From assembly GCF_947172395.1 (NCBI RefSeq), contig NC_069086.1:1148501-1212500 (forward strand): a stretch of 64,000 nucleotides of DNA, in the 5' to 3' direction. Under the pieces are notes generated by a model. The model did no database searches, had not been told where the DNA came from, and saw only the letters and a program-made list of their open reading frames with translations. A program made the translations under genes and the position numbers. Position 1 is the first letter of the stretch. Each line of letters opens with the position of its first letter. The DNA comes from Bicyclus anynana (Eukaryota > Arthropoda > Insecta > Lepidoptera > Nymphalidae). Shown here piece after piece: positions 54,650 to 64,000 of the stretch.

Positions 54650-54975
54650 GCGTGGTGGTTAATATAATCCTAACTAATGCGAATACTTTAGATTCTTATA
54701 AGTTACCTAAAGTTTATAAATAAATATTAAATATGCGTATTGGGTATGATAACCCTAAGGAATGCGAATACTTTAGTCAAGTTAACTAAAGTTTATAAAT
54801 GAATATGCGTGGTTTTTTAAAGTAAAGATAACCCTAATTTTTAATGCGAATACAGACTTTAGACTTTTGTAAGTTATCTAAAGTTAAAATAAATATGCGT
54901 GTTTATTAGAGAAAGTATAACTCTAAATTTTAATGCGAATACTTTAGACTGTTGTAAGTTACCTAAAGTTAAAGC
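54650..54975. repeat. Degenerate tandem repeat, four units of 82-89 bp
   Basis: AATGCGAATAC occurs at 54676, 54761, 54843 and 54932. Each unit carries ACTTTAG, AAGTTA-CTAAAGTT, ATATGCGT and a TAACCCTAA-like block. Confidence 0.8.
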
Positions 54976-55814
54976 GTAGAATCTTATTAACTATTTTATT
55001 GCAAGTTGAAATACAAGCAATTGGCTAAACCACAAAAGATGCGGTTCAAGCTGAGCGGGTTTTCGTGTAAGATAAACGACCGCGTTGGGTTTTCTTATCC
55101 AAGACCGTAAAATAAACAACTATTTTGTAACCTAATTAGGCATAATTGTTTCAAGTAGATAAGCGTGCTAATGTTTTGTAAAATTCAGTATTACTGTGGG
55201 GCGAAATAAAATGTGAATCGAGTTTTATATTAATGCGAGATTTAATAATATGCGTGAAGAAACGAATCGTATTAAATAATTTGCGTCATACCCACAATAA
55301 CGTAAAAAATGTTTTGTCTGCACAGCGAACAATCATTGTACCTATATTCTACTAGCGGTACGAGTAAAGTTTAGGTATTTTACACGGCGTAATGTTTTCA
55401 ATACAGAGTAAACAAATTATACTGTATCTCAGTGCGAATAGTATGAATCTTTATTAGCGTCCGCCAATACTCGATTTGTTTTAGTGTATTATTAAACAGT
55501 TTAAGTGTAAATTAACTTCGCGTTATAACTTAATTTCTATAACTTTTAATTTTTATGGACAGCGGTCAATTGGTTTTGTGTTTACCTAAACATGCGGGAT
55601 ATTAAATTTTACGTATAATTAATTTTATAAAATTGCGATAAGTTAGTAGATAATTAAGTAAAACCCATAAATGAGCCTAATCTTTAGTGGGAAAAATTAT
55701 AAGAAGCGATTAAGCGCGGTATTTGTAAATATTTAAAATTAGTTTGGCGTTTCATTCAGCGTAAGAGATATAAATATGAAATAGAAAATGCGTGCATCAA
55801 TGAAATAGAAATAT

Positions 55815-57392
55815 TTAAATGCGTGTATTAATGGAAGAAGTGAATAGGTTTGTAGGTAGTGTTTTTGAGATCAGTCCTGAAGGATGAATTGTCATAATAA
55901 TTTCCTTGAGTCTGGCGTTGCGTGGTAAAATTAAAAATACTTTTTCTGGTTCTCTTGAACTAATAAGTTTATTTTTATGAAGCGGTTTTTCTTCTAACTT
56001 GGAGAAACTGCGGGTGTAGTTATAGCGATTATTAGTGATATTACGAAGGCGATGCGATTTTGGCTTATAAGAATTTTGTGATACAGGTGCGTCACCCATT
56101 AGAATAAAGCCTAGGGTAGTTTCAAATGCGTGTGGCAGTCCAGGACTAGATGTAATTCGGCCTTGCCTTAGGATTTTAGTGAAGAATTGAGCGCCTAAAA
56201 TAATATCAATCCCACTAGGTATATGCAACTTATTATCTGCTAGCGGAACATTCGTTAAATGAGTAAGCATTGATTTATCAATATACGAAGTTGGCAGATT
56301 ATCCGTTATTTTGTCTACTACCAAGGGGTTGAGTGCGTAATAGTTATTATTGAATTTTGAAAAAATGGTTAAGTGTGAAATACCTCTTATGTTACTGGTG
56401 GTTCCACTGAACCCATTAACTTTCATTGGATATTTCTGCGTTTTAATATCTAATGCTAGGCGGTTAGCACATTCACTTGTAATAAAATTATGTTGCGAAG
56501 CGTTATCAACTAAACATCTAAGAGTAAATTCTTCTCCAAACTGATTTAAAGCGCGAATAGAAGCTGTTCCAAGCAAAACAGTGCGAGCGTCTTGTTTATT
56601 TTCATGTACGGAACACAAAGATACCGCGGGCGGTTCTTGATTTGCAACATCGACGGTATTTGGCGTATAGCTTGTCGTACGAATATTATTACCAATAGAC
56701 GTGTCGTCCTGGCTCGGTTTATGCGAAAAACACAATAAAGAATGATGCGATTGAGAATTACAGTGCGTACATGATTTTATACTTTTACACGAGCCTTTTT
56801 TGTGAAAAATTGACAAACACGAGAAACATGCATTATGCGACTTAACTAAATTATAACGATCTCGCGGAACCAACTTTAAAAACTCTGAGCAGCAGTATAA
56901 GTGGTTATGCGTATCAAGTTTACAAAGCGGGCACTTGTGTTTTGAATCCTCTGACGGTACGAAAGTGTTGGTTTGTGTAGAAATAGGTATTTCTTTAGAC
57001 ACAGAAATTATATGCGTAGATTGCCGATTTTCCGTTTCAACAGGCGCAGAATCAGATGGAATTCGATCATTTATCTTTGCTAGTTCTTTATTGTACGTGT
57101 ATTGAACAGCTGAATATAGTTCTTCAAATGCGAGTAGCGATTGAAAGTTCGGTTCGAAATTTGCGTCGAATTGCATACGGGCAATATTTAATTGTTTGAG
57201 TAGACTCATGTATTCTTTGCGTATACTACTTATGTTGGCGGCTTTACTCAAAAAACATCTAGGATTTTCTTGTGCACTCGTACGATCATGATAAATTGAC
57301 TGCATATAATTGAAATATGCGCGAACTTGTGACTCTAAAATTAAAATCTCGTGTCTCGCATCTGGTAACGATTCGGTTGTGTGAGGAGGCAT
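55815..57392 (-). CDS. Gag-protease protein of the non-autonomous LTR element
   Basis: The 525-residue frame starts with ATG at 57392, about 480 bp inside the 5' LTR. Residues 1-115 are helical and Gag-like. Cys/His knuckles lie at about 154-168 (CPLCKLDTHNHLYCC) and 189-221 (CFSC, CKSIKSCTHC, HHSLLC). A retropepsin-like domain follows, with CLVDNASQHNFITSECANRL (about 293-312) and the later conserved GIDIILGAQFF (394-404). Gag would form particles; the protease would process Gag. The residues after the catalytic Asp are Asn-Ala, not the common Ser/Thr-Gly, so activity is open to question, though some BEL/Pao proteases vary here. Homology stops shortly after the protease, where RT should begin; the frame ends at 55815. 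Confidence 0.82.
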   Translation of the reverse strand: MPPHTTESLPDARHEILILESQVRAYFNYMQSIYHDRTSAQENPRCFLSKAANISSIRKEYMSLLKQLNIARMQFDANFEPNFQSLLAFEELYSAVQYTYNKELAKINDRIPSDSAPVETENRQSTHIISVSKEIPISTQTNTFVPSEDSKHKCPLCKLDTHNHLYCCSEFLKLVPRDRYNLVKSHNACFSCLSIFHKKGSCKSIKSCTHCNSQSHHSLLCFSHKPSQDDTSIGNNIRTTSYTPNTVDVANQEPPAVSLCSVHENKQDARTVLLGTASIRALNQFGEEFTLRCLVDNASQHNFITSECANRLALDIKTQKYPMKVNGFSGTTSNIRGISHLTIFSKFNNNYYALNPLVVDKITDNLPTSYIDKSMLTHLTNVPLADNKLHIPSGIDIILGAQFFTKILRQGRITSSPGLPHAFETTLGFILMGDAPVSQNSYKPKSHRLRNITNNRYNYTRSFSKLEEKPLHKNKLISSREPEKVFLILPRNARLKEIIMTIHPSGLISKTLPTNLFTSSINTRI

Positions 57393-57840
57393 CGTATAAT
57401 CGTATAATATTGTATATATGTATATGAAAGCGTAAAAGACTTAAATAAATACGTAGGTATACTAAACTAAAGTACCTACTGAGCAATTTGGGGACAGGCG
57501 AAATAACTATTAAGCGAATGAGCGTCTATGCGAATACAAACGAGGGTAGGATTTGATGCGAAAGAAAATATGCGTAAGACTTAATAGATTATTGAGATCG
57601 ACAGTGATTTTAAGCTAATAATGCGTTTATAACAGCGTATGTATAAAATAAGTCACGTCTAGATTCATTAAGCGAATTCATAAAGTGGTACACTCAAATA
57701 ATTGCAACACGTCAGCGAAATAAAAATGGCGTATCGAACTTGCCTAATAAAAATGCGTAGAATTAAAATTAAATAGCGTAAGCTCGAAGGACCTTTGCGT
57801 ATAAACATATGCGAAAGAAATGCGTTTAGCGAAAAAAGGA

Positions 57841-57867
57841 GGTTCAATCCGTGGCTCGAAGTGACCA
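57841..57867 (-). promoter_or_regulatory. Primer binding site region resembling the tRNA-Tyr 3' end
   Basis: The plus strand reads GGTTCAATCC, GTGGCTCGAAGTGACCA, ending in CCA six bases from the LTR. From memory, insect tRNA-Tyr ends GGCTCGAAGGACCA after a GGTTCGA T-loop; the match needs one extra base. On the minus strand (element RNA) it would therefore pair with that tRNA's 3' end. Confidence 0.6.
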
Positions 57868-57873
57868 AAAATA

Positions 57874-58180
57874 TGTTCGCGTTTCGGCTTTGCTTGGGAA
57901 GGAAAATAGAAAGGACTTACTGAGACCGCTTCGTATCTTCTTTCACTCACATTCACAGCCAAGTTTTATCAGATAGTTTTTGATAACATAAAAGCGAAAT
58001 ATCGAAGGGTCGCGGTGCGCGCGCGCATAAAGCGTACATAGGTTGCGGTTGATTACGTGCGACTATTAATTTAGTTTTTCAGCGGCGTTTTGGAATAACG
58101 GGGATTATGCGGGACAGAGACGTACTTATTGGATGCGTTGGAGTAGGAGAGGGATAGAGAGCGTTACCTTTGCGCGAACA
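57874..58180 (-). repeat. 5' LTR of the young element
   Basis: Same 307-bp sequence as 52989-53295. Being upstream of the gene on the minus strand, it should hold the promoter in its right-hand part. Confidence 0.95.
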
Positions 58181-58185
58181 GAACT

Positions 58186-58623
58186 GTCCTTTAATCTTTA
58201 GTTACGTGAAAGTTGTCACTCAATTCCCCAATGTGATTGTTAACTTTGGATTCTTCTCGACCCTCGTCAATGTACATCAATCTCAGAGCACACGACTCAA
58301 TGGAGACTTTCTTTTTTGTACTTTAACCTACATACTCGTAAAACACAACTATTAAACCTTATTATATAGAGAGATAAATAAAATCGGTTTTCATTCAGAA
58401 CGCTGATGGGCTAGTTCGATTGTGCAATACTTCAAATGCCTACTGTTTTACGTAGGCGTATCCTTCTATGCTGCCTCTGCTTAAGCCTCAATAGCCATTG
58501 ACTTAGACAGCAAAGTTGCAACTTATAATAACATAAATGTATAATAATTAACTACGAGCTTTTATGTTATTGTAAGTAGCAACTTACGTTACTTAAGGAG
58601 TTAAACACCAAGAAGTATTAAGA
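58186..58623. other. Unassigned AT-rich DNA
   Basis: No gene or recognised repeat. Confidence 0.5.
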
Positions 58624-58915
58624 TCAACTTGCATGAGTTAGCCTCTGAGGCCTCTTTTCTTCCAATTTGTTAGTGACTATTAGTTTCTCGAGATTACCTC
58701 CGTCTTTCCTGGCAATGTGTCTGAAGTACTCAAGGATTTGCTTTAGGCAGATGGTAGAGAGCCTAGTTTTTACTCTGATTTGGGTAAGTATCAGGTCCGA
58801 AATGGGACTGCATTTGGGATCTAGAGCATTTGACCCGAGCACCACATTTCGAACGCGTCAATACGTTTGCGGTCAGCAGATCTTAAAGTCCAAGTCTTAG
58901 CTCCATAAATGAAAA
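58624..58915 (-). pseudogene. LINE RT C-terminal fragment
   Basis: The minus strand reads ADRKRIDAFEMWC near 58870-58835. Then, in shifted frame, come QIRVKTRLSTICLKQILEYF and HIARKDGGNLEKLIVTNKLE with KRPQR. This pattern is the region after the RT palm in RTE-like LINEs. It is a short, frame-shifted remnant, separate from the family at 26100 and 49186. Confidence 0.7.
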
Positions 58916-59420
58916 TCGAAAAGACGAGAGTAAGTACCTACGCACAAGTTTTGTCGCACGCAAAATTTTGTCTCTCCAGGTTTTATGTAGCTATGACATG
59001 GCATTCTTAGCAAGTTCTCCTACGTACATCCAGCTCACATTAGCCGTTATTTGTGATTGTGAAATCGAGGTTAACAAATAGCTGTTTTATATCTTTGTTA
59101 TATTTCGTACTAACATAAAAGAGCAGACTTATCTACACGAATACCAATAAAGCAGTATAGAATGTATGAAAGTTTTGAAACTCTAAACAAACCAGAGAGT
59201 CATAAATTAAACTGTAGGGAAACAGAGGAAAACGCGCCGACCGTTGCCTTTCCAATCCTTTCCTGGTCCGATATTTGGGAAACTTTTCAACGGATTTCCT
59301 GTTTAGTAAAAACAGGATTTCATTTTTAATTTATGTTAAAAACGGGTTTCTGTTTTGGACACCCTAAAGGTTTTACAATAAGAGTAGAGTCTCGAAATCT
59401 ATGCCTCGTTGCAAGATTCT
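58916..59420. other. Unassigned AT-rich DNA
   Basis: The part up to about 59035 may continue the LINE fragment at nucleotide level. No gene seen. Confidence 0.4.
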
Positions 59421-59603
59421 CATCTATGCATATATTTTAACGAGGAAAGATTTGTATGTATCGAAAACTTACAAACTACTGGATTTGCGATTTTGAAAAT
59501 TCCTGTACCGTTAAAAAGCCACATTATCGAGGCGTAACATAAGCTTTATTTAATTTATTCCCGTAGTTCTCACACAGATGGGAATTACGCGGGTAAAACG
59601 GCG
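59421..59603 (-). repeat. Family A repeat copy, degenerate
   Basis: AACGAGGAAAGATTTG, like 12115, and at the other end GGGAATTACGCGGGTAAAAC. The middle is poorly kept. Confidence 0.5.
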
Positions 59604-60740
59604 AATTAATGATTTTTCTCTGTATGTATATGTAGTAAATTACTATTAATGTTAGTGTAATGGAAAAAGTTATAGTTACAAAATCACAGTCAAAGATTAA
59701 CTTTTCATTGAAAATGAAAAAATAATCATACTTCTCACTCATAATTCACAATAACAAAAAATAGAGTAATGACTTTTCTACAAAAAGGTTTATTATTGTA
59801 AGTATTGTACTCTGCTCAGATGCTCGAACACCGTGGTATTATCAGGATTACGTTTGGATACAGAAATTTCTATCCATTATCAATATTGATCCCCTCTTAG
59901 GAGATTACGGAACTCGACAATATCTATTAATGGTAATATAAAAGTCCTTTTTCCTTAATACTTTATTTTTGAATTTGAGAGTAAAAGGGTAAGAAATTTG
60001 ACGTATTGGCGAACAAGAAAATTAAACTTAGACAATTTACGTTTTATAAGTCCTTAGTCTCTTACACAAACTTAAGTAAATTTAATAAAATCGAGCCATA
60101 TTTTTTAAACGTGATCTAAGATTTAATCATAAATTAAACATGATAATTATAAATATCCTTCTAACAAAGTATGTCTTAAGAGAGGGTTAAAAAATTCTAA
60201 ATTCGTGTATTTCTAGTAGTCTTTAGTTTACCCACAAGCACTTTTGAAACGTTAAGATTAACTAGATATTTGTAGAGACTAACACCAAATCCGAAGGTTT
60301 TACTGAGGAGGGGAATTAACTCAACAGTAAGTAAGTTCTTTTAAAATTGTGACTATTTACAATATTCTTTTTCATTACTTATGATTATTAATTGTAGGTA
60401 CTGCTTCTGTGAAACTGATAGCCATTCCAATTAATTGTAAGCATCTTTGCCATTAATAAATTCATGAACATCTTGTACTAAATAAGTTTCAACAAATCGT
60501 TTAAAGTTATCTATTTGCAGAACCATAACTGTCTTGGGGATCTTGTTACAAGTATAGAAAAGTATACCCATATATCAAAGATATTTGTCCTTTTTGGATA
60601 AGACAAGGTGATAATAACTCACATATGCCCTTTTCTAGTGCAAGACAGAGACGGAACCCTGGACCTCTTTGAACTGAAACCTTTTAACCGTAGAACTGTT
60701 GAGGTTTACAAAATTGACTAAAGTTTAAAATTTATACAAT
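59604..60740. other. Unassigned AT-rich DNA
   Basis: No gene or recognised repeat. Confidence 0.5.
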
Positions 60741-60932
60741 ACTAACGTCGCGCGGTTTCACCCGCGTGGTTCCCGTTCCCGTAGGAATACGGGGTTAAAA
60801 TAGCCTGTAGCCTTCCTTGATAAATGGGCTATCTAACACTAAAAGCATTTTTGAAATCGGACCAGTGGTTCCTAAGATTAGCACGTTCAACCAAACAAAC
60901 AAACTCTTCAGCTTTATAATATTAGTACAGAT
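60741..60932 (+). repeat. Family A repeat copy
   Basis: ACTAACGTCGCGCGGTTTCA to CTTTATAATATTAGTACAGAT, with AAATGGGCTATCTAACACTA in the middle. Confidence 0.75.
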
Positions 60933-62034
60933 GTACCTACGTGAGGTTTTAAAAATACATTAATATTTCTGAAAAAAAAAACAGCAGTGAAACTTGAGAA
61001 CGTCTTTCCACTTTTGACATACAGCATTCATAATGAATGTGGTTCACGCGAAACGGAATAAGCATTGCTCTGGGGGCGCCCTTGAGATAAATTGTTTGCG
61101 GTGAACGAGAAGTTAATCATTGGCCCTATTCTGCGGGGGTGTTGCTCTTTGTCTACATTTAATTAAATTTATGTCATTTTTATCTGTGGGTGCTTGAAGT
61201 ATGCTTGACAATAAAGAGCAAATTATTTTTTATGGACTACGAGTCTGCGATGTTCAGACATACTTACCTTTTTTATTAAGTATGAAAGTTTATCAACCCA
61301 TACTTCTACCATAGGTATAAACGGTAGTCAATTATGGAGTAAAAACTGTGGTAACATCGAAAAGTAGCTAGTCAAAATATGCTACTACAAAACAGTATAT
61401 TTAAATATATTTACAATCGCCAGTTATCTACTTGGCTTTGCATCAACCATTTTTAAGAGAACTTTAAGGGTCTCTAGCGGAGAGTTACCACAAAGCAAAG
61501 ATTGTGGCTACTGATCATGTTGATATCATGTACTCTTGATATCCTCATGATATATGATATCGTATTAACCTATAGAGCTCTAACAAACTTATGGTCTAAG
61601 TATAGTGTTAGATGTACTTTTTGGTTTTGTGTGCAAAAGTTTGTGAGGCAGAAGGAGGGTAATCTCCGTATCTACAGAACTGAATTTAAAAAATGGGTTA
61701 TTGCTGTGTCATAGACACGGCCTAAACTATTTACTGTTTTCCGAATTCTAGGCTGCCGGTATTTCAAAGTTTTCAGATTTCTCGATCTAAGGTTCAAGTT
61801 ATTTTAATACTTGCTTACGAAACCAACGAAATATTCTCTTTGCCATCCGCGGTTGAAACTTTCTCTTAATAATTTTATCTCAAATCTGCTTGGATAAGTT
61901 CACAGCATAAACACAAGAGCACTTTTAAGATATTCATAAACGGGAAGTGCGAGTAAAACTTAAGTAAAGAGGGTTCTGTATGATGTTAGCTATCATATTT
62001 TTTTGAATTTTATCAAACCTTTTATTTTTATAAT
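60933..62034. other. Unassigned AT-rich DNA
   Basis: The frame at 61502-61714 shows no domain. No repeat recognised. Confidence 0.5.
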
Positions 62035-62190
62035 TTTTTACAAGTTAGCCCTTAACTAAAATTACAATCTCACCTGATAGTAAGTGATGATGCAATCTAA
62101 CAAAGAAACGGGCTAACTTGTTAGGAGACGGGCTAACTTGTATGTTGAAAATTCACAACTCTTTCGGTTTCTACACGACATTCAACTATT
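62035..62190 (-). mobile_element. SINE-2 3' part
   Basis: TTACAAGTTAGCCCTTAACT, CTCACCTGATAGTAAGTGAT, then GGGCTAACTTGTTAGGAGAC with GGGCTAACTTG repeated, and CTTTCGGTTTCTACACGACA. A short internal duplication is visible. Confidence 0.75.
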
Positions 62191-62539
62191 CAACAAAACT
62201 TACGATTACAGTTGAAAAATAATGCTCTACTGCAATTACAATATTTCAAGTGCAAATATACTCGTAAGTTAGTACATACGCACATTATTGAGTAATTTAC
62301 TATGTAATTTTAAGGTATTTTATTATCATAAGGCTTATACTTGTACGCTTAAGGGACCAGACCCTTGATAGTGACTACCTACTAAATCACATCACACATT
62401 CCAAATTGTCCTCCATTTATGGTAGGACCATAGGCTGAAGTTTGTCAGGTATCAGAGGCTCTTAGTCCACATTTTTCTGCTCTATTCTTTGACGTACCTA
62501 CCTCTCTATTAAAAGGTAAAGTTTCTGAGGTTGTAGGGG
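62191..62539. other. Unassigned DNA
   Basis: No gene or recognised repeat. Confidence 0.5.
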
Positions 62540-62851
62540 CATCATCATCATCATCATTATCAACTTATATTCGACTCACTGCTGAGCTCGAGTCTCCTCT
62601 CACGATGAGAGAGATTAGGCCAATAGTCCACCACGCTGGCCCAATGCGGATTTCCAGACTTCACACACGTAGAGAATTAAGAAAATTCTCTGGGTATGCA
62701 GGTTTCCTCACGATGTTTTTCCTTCACCGTTTGAGACACGTGATATTTACTTTCTTAAAATGCACACAACGGAAATGTTAAAGGTGCATGACCCGGACCC
62801 ACGACCTCCGGAATCGGAGGCAGAGGTCATATCCACTGGGATATCACGGCT
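62540..62851 (-). mobile_element. SINE-1 copy, full length
   Basis: (CAT)n tail, GACTCACTGCTGAGCTCGAG, GCCAATAGTCCACCACGCTG, CCTCACGATGTTTTTCCTTC, TGAGACACGTGATATTTACT, then the head CACGACCTCCGGAATCGGAG and ATATCCACTGGGATATCACG. All parts are present. Confidence 0.9.
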
Positions 62852-62904
62852 CCCTTGTAGGGTGATAACCTTTGGATTTACTGAATCGATTTTGAAAATT
62901 TTAC

Positions 62905-63045
62905 AGCCTCAACAGCTCAACGGTAAGAGCGGTCGGATTCATCACCGAAGGTTGGTGGTTCAATTCCCGCTCCGTTGGTCTATTGTCGTACCCACTCCTA
63001 GCACAGTCTTTCCCGACTAGTTGGAGGGGAATGAGAATATTGGTC
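62905..63045 (+). mobile_element. SINE-3 copy
   Basis: CAACAGCTCAACGGTAAGAG (A-box-like), GGTGGTTCAATTCCCGCTCC (B-box-like), body CTATTGTCGTACCCACTCCT and CCGACTAGTTGGAGGGGAAT. Confidence 0.65.
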
Positions 63046-63399
63046 ACATATATACATATATATATGGCATACATAATACATATGGCAAATATTCTTTAAA
63101 AAAAAAATACCAATTTAAGAGACAGTCAAGTTATGCGAGTCATATTTATTAATGTAATATAACGAGGCGTTTGCTAGTACATCATATTATTATTATTTCG
63201 TCGAGATCCAACTTGCAAGTGCGAGTGCCATACTAAACGCATAAGGCCATTACCAAGAGCTCTCAGGGCCCGTGTCAACGTCAACCGTCTTAGAACTAAT
63301 CTCTAAAGATGGCTGCCGACGTCTTAAGCGGCTTACCTCTTTGAGAGGTTGTTCTTGAGTTAACTTAACTATTTGCTTTAATAATATTATACAATAGTT
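63046..63399. other. Unassigned DNA
   Basis: An ATATAC-type run at 63048-63066. No gene seen. Confidence 0.5.
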
Positions 63400-63515
63400 C
63401 AAAAATAGCAACCCATATTGGGATCACTATTGAGCGCGAGTCTTCTTAGGGAGACTCAACTCTCATTCAGAACTAGTAAGTTCATCATGCTGGCCCAATG
63501 CGGATTACATATCTA
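63400..63515 (-). mobile_element. SINE-1 3' fragment, diverged
   Basis: AGCAACCCATATTGGGATCA, GAGTCTTCTTAGGGAGACTC, CATGCTGGCCCAATGCGGAT. Confidence 0.65.
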
Positions 63516-64000
63516 ATACAATAGTTATCACTTGGTAAAAAATAGATTTTTATTAAGTTATTGGCTAGTTCATTTAACAAATGGCTGACTTACCTAAGAA
63601 GTAAACCTCAATAGCACTACGGTAATGGGCCGAACTTAACAACGAGAGGTCATGGGTTAGATCCTCGTTAACTCGGTATGAAAATACCTACACAGAGTTT
63701 ATGATCTGACTAATTTGAAACAAATATTATTTTAAAATGAAAAACAAAACACCAAGAAGGGTAGCTATTCTACTACAATGCGACTTGTGCTATTTTGAAT
63801 AGAGTAATATTCTTTGACTCCAGGCTAAATCCTTGCCAAGCAAAGGCCTTGCCTGTCCTACTTTTTGCTATTATCTTATAATCGATTTAGATTAAACCCT
63901 GTTCTTTCAAAGGTATTTTAATGTAATAAAACTACTTAACAAAGCTTTACACTAAAATTGTGACTCGTTCGCATTAGGGTTGTCGCACGCGGCAAATAAA
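63516..64000. other. Unassigned AT-rich DNA at the right edge
   Basis: A possible tRNA-head-like remnant is at 63605-63670 (CGAGAGGTCATGGGTTAGAT). No gene seen. Confidence 0.4.

Larger units (their letters stand above)
53296..55814. other. Non-coding interior of the LTR element, GCG-studded and AT-rich
   Basis: It lies where pol would be. No frame longer than about 70 codons and no RT motif. GCG occurs about every 32 bases on plus (56 in 54001-55800) with only 4 CGC. It includes two tandem-repeat blocks and a nested palindrome around AAAGCTTTGAAAAGCTTTCA (53307-53332) next to the 3' LTR. Confidence 0.85.
52984..58185 (-). mobile_element. Complete young LTR retrotransposon, non-autonomous, BEL/Pao-like
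   Basis: Two 307-bp LTRs (52989-53295 and 57874-58180) read identical along their whole length, begin TGTTCGCG and end CGCGAACA. GAACT is duplicated at 52984-52988 and 58181-58185. The 4578-bp inside holds one gene on the minus strand, a Gag-protease protein. No RT, RNase H, integrase or env was found in any frame, so movement would need another element's enzymes. The primer-site-like sequence next to the right LTR sets the direction as minus. Zinc knuckles plus an A17-like protease point to BEL/Pao. The left 2.5 kb of the interior is non-coding. Confidence 0.92.

Noticed and set aside
52989..58180. Envelope gene or complete virus-like genome
   Set aside because: No membrane glycoprotein frame, RT or integrase is present between the LTRs.
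1..64000. CRISPR array, operon or bacterial gene cluster
   Set aside because: No regularly spaced direct repeats with unique spacers, no bacterial gene layout; the content is insect-type repeats.

Overview
The window is eukaryotic, AT-rich, repeat-dense DNA, most likely from a moth or butterfly (Lepidoptera). The evidence is the company of repeats: tRNA-derived SINEs with a GAT-rich tail, SINEs ending in a short A-tract, LINE 3' ends with a GATTTT tail, RTE-type LINE 3' ends, CR1/Jockey-group LINEs whose ORF1 ends in a baculovirus FP25K-like domain, and BEL/Pao, Penelope-like and RLE-type retroelements. I find no host gene, tRNA gene, rRNA gene or CRISPR array that I can support. The window reads as an intergenic or intronic stretch built from successive insertions.

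Layout. 1 to about 5280 (minus): a decayed BEL/Pao retrotransposon cut by the left window edge, with gag, zinc knuckles, protease, RT, RNase H and the start of the integrase core. About 5280-10080 (plus): an apparently complete CR1/Jockey-group LINE with intact ORF1 and ORF2. 10465-12293: SINEs and short repeats. 12294-15830 (plus): a second Jockey-group LINE with an intact endonuclease and most of the RT but a decayed C-terminus. 15831-25600: mostly unique-looking AT-rich DNA with SINEs, fold-back elements and fragments. 26815-28610 (plus): a 5'-truncated, still open RT with a restriction-like endonuclease. 29800-46700: long non-coding DNA with scattered SINEs and miniature inverted-repeat elements. 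47170-48784 (minus): a 5'-truncated Penelope-like element with RT and GIY-YIG domains and a candidate hammerhead ribozyme. 49186-52822: an RTE fragment and a SINE cluster containing an inverted pair. 52984-58185: a complete, young LTR element (two 307-bp LTRs that read identical, 5-bp target duplication) encoding only a Gag-protease protein on the minus strand. 58186-64000: LINE and SINE fragments in AT-rich DNA.

The most unusual signal is inside the young LTR element. Almost every 30 bases of its AT-rich body carries a GCG on the plus strand, while CGC is rare. I counted 56 GCG against 4 CGC in 54001-55800, and 40 against 7 across its gene. The element also has degenerate tandem repeats, an unusually long tRNA-like primer-site region, and a protease motif with Asn-Ala after the catalytic Asp.

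Repeat families named here: SINE-1 (tRNA head, body, GAT tail), SINE-2 (tRNA head, ends in TTGTAAAGAATAAAA), SINE-3 (shorter tRNA-headed family), family A (CGCGGTTTCAC to AATATTAGTATAGAT), family B (CTAGCGGACGCCC with CCCTACC-rich core), family D (GATTTT-tailed). Coordinates of repeat edges are approximate unless a duplication or terminal repeat is stated.
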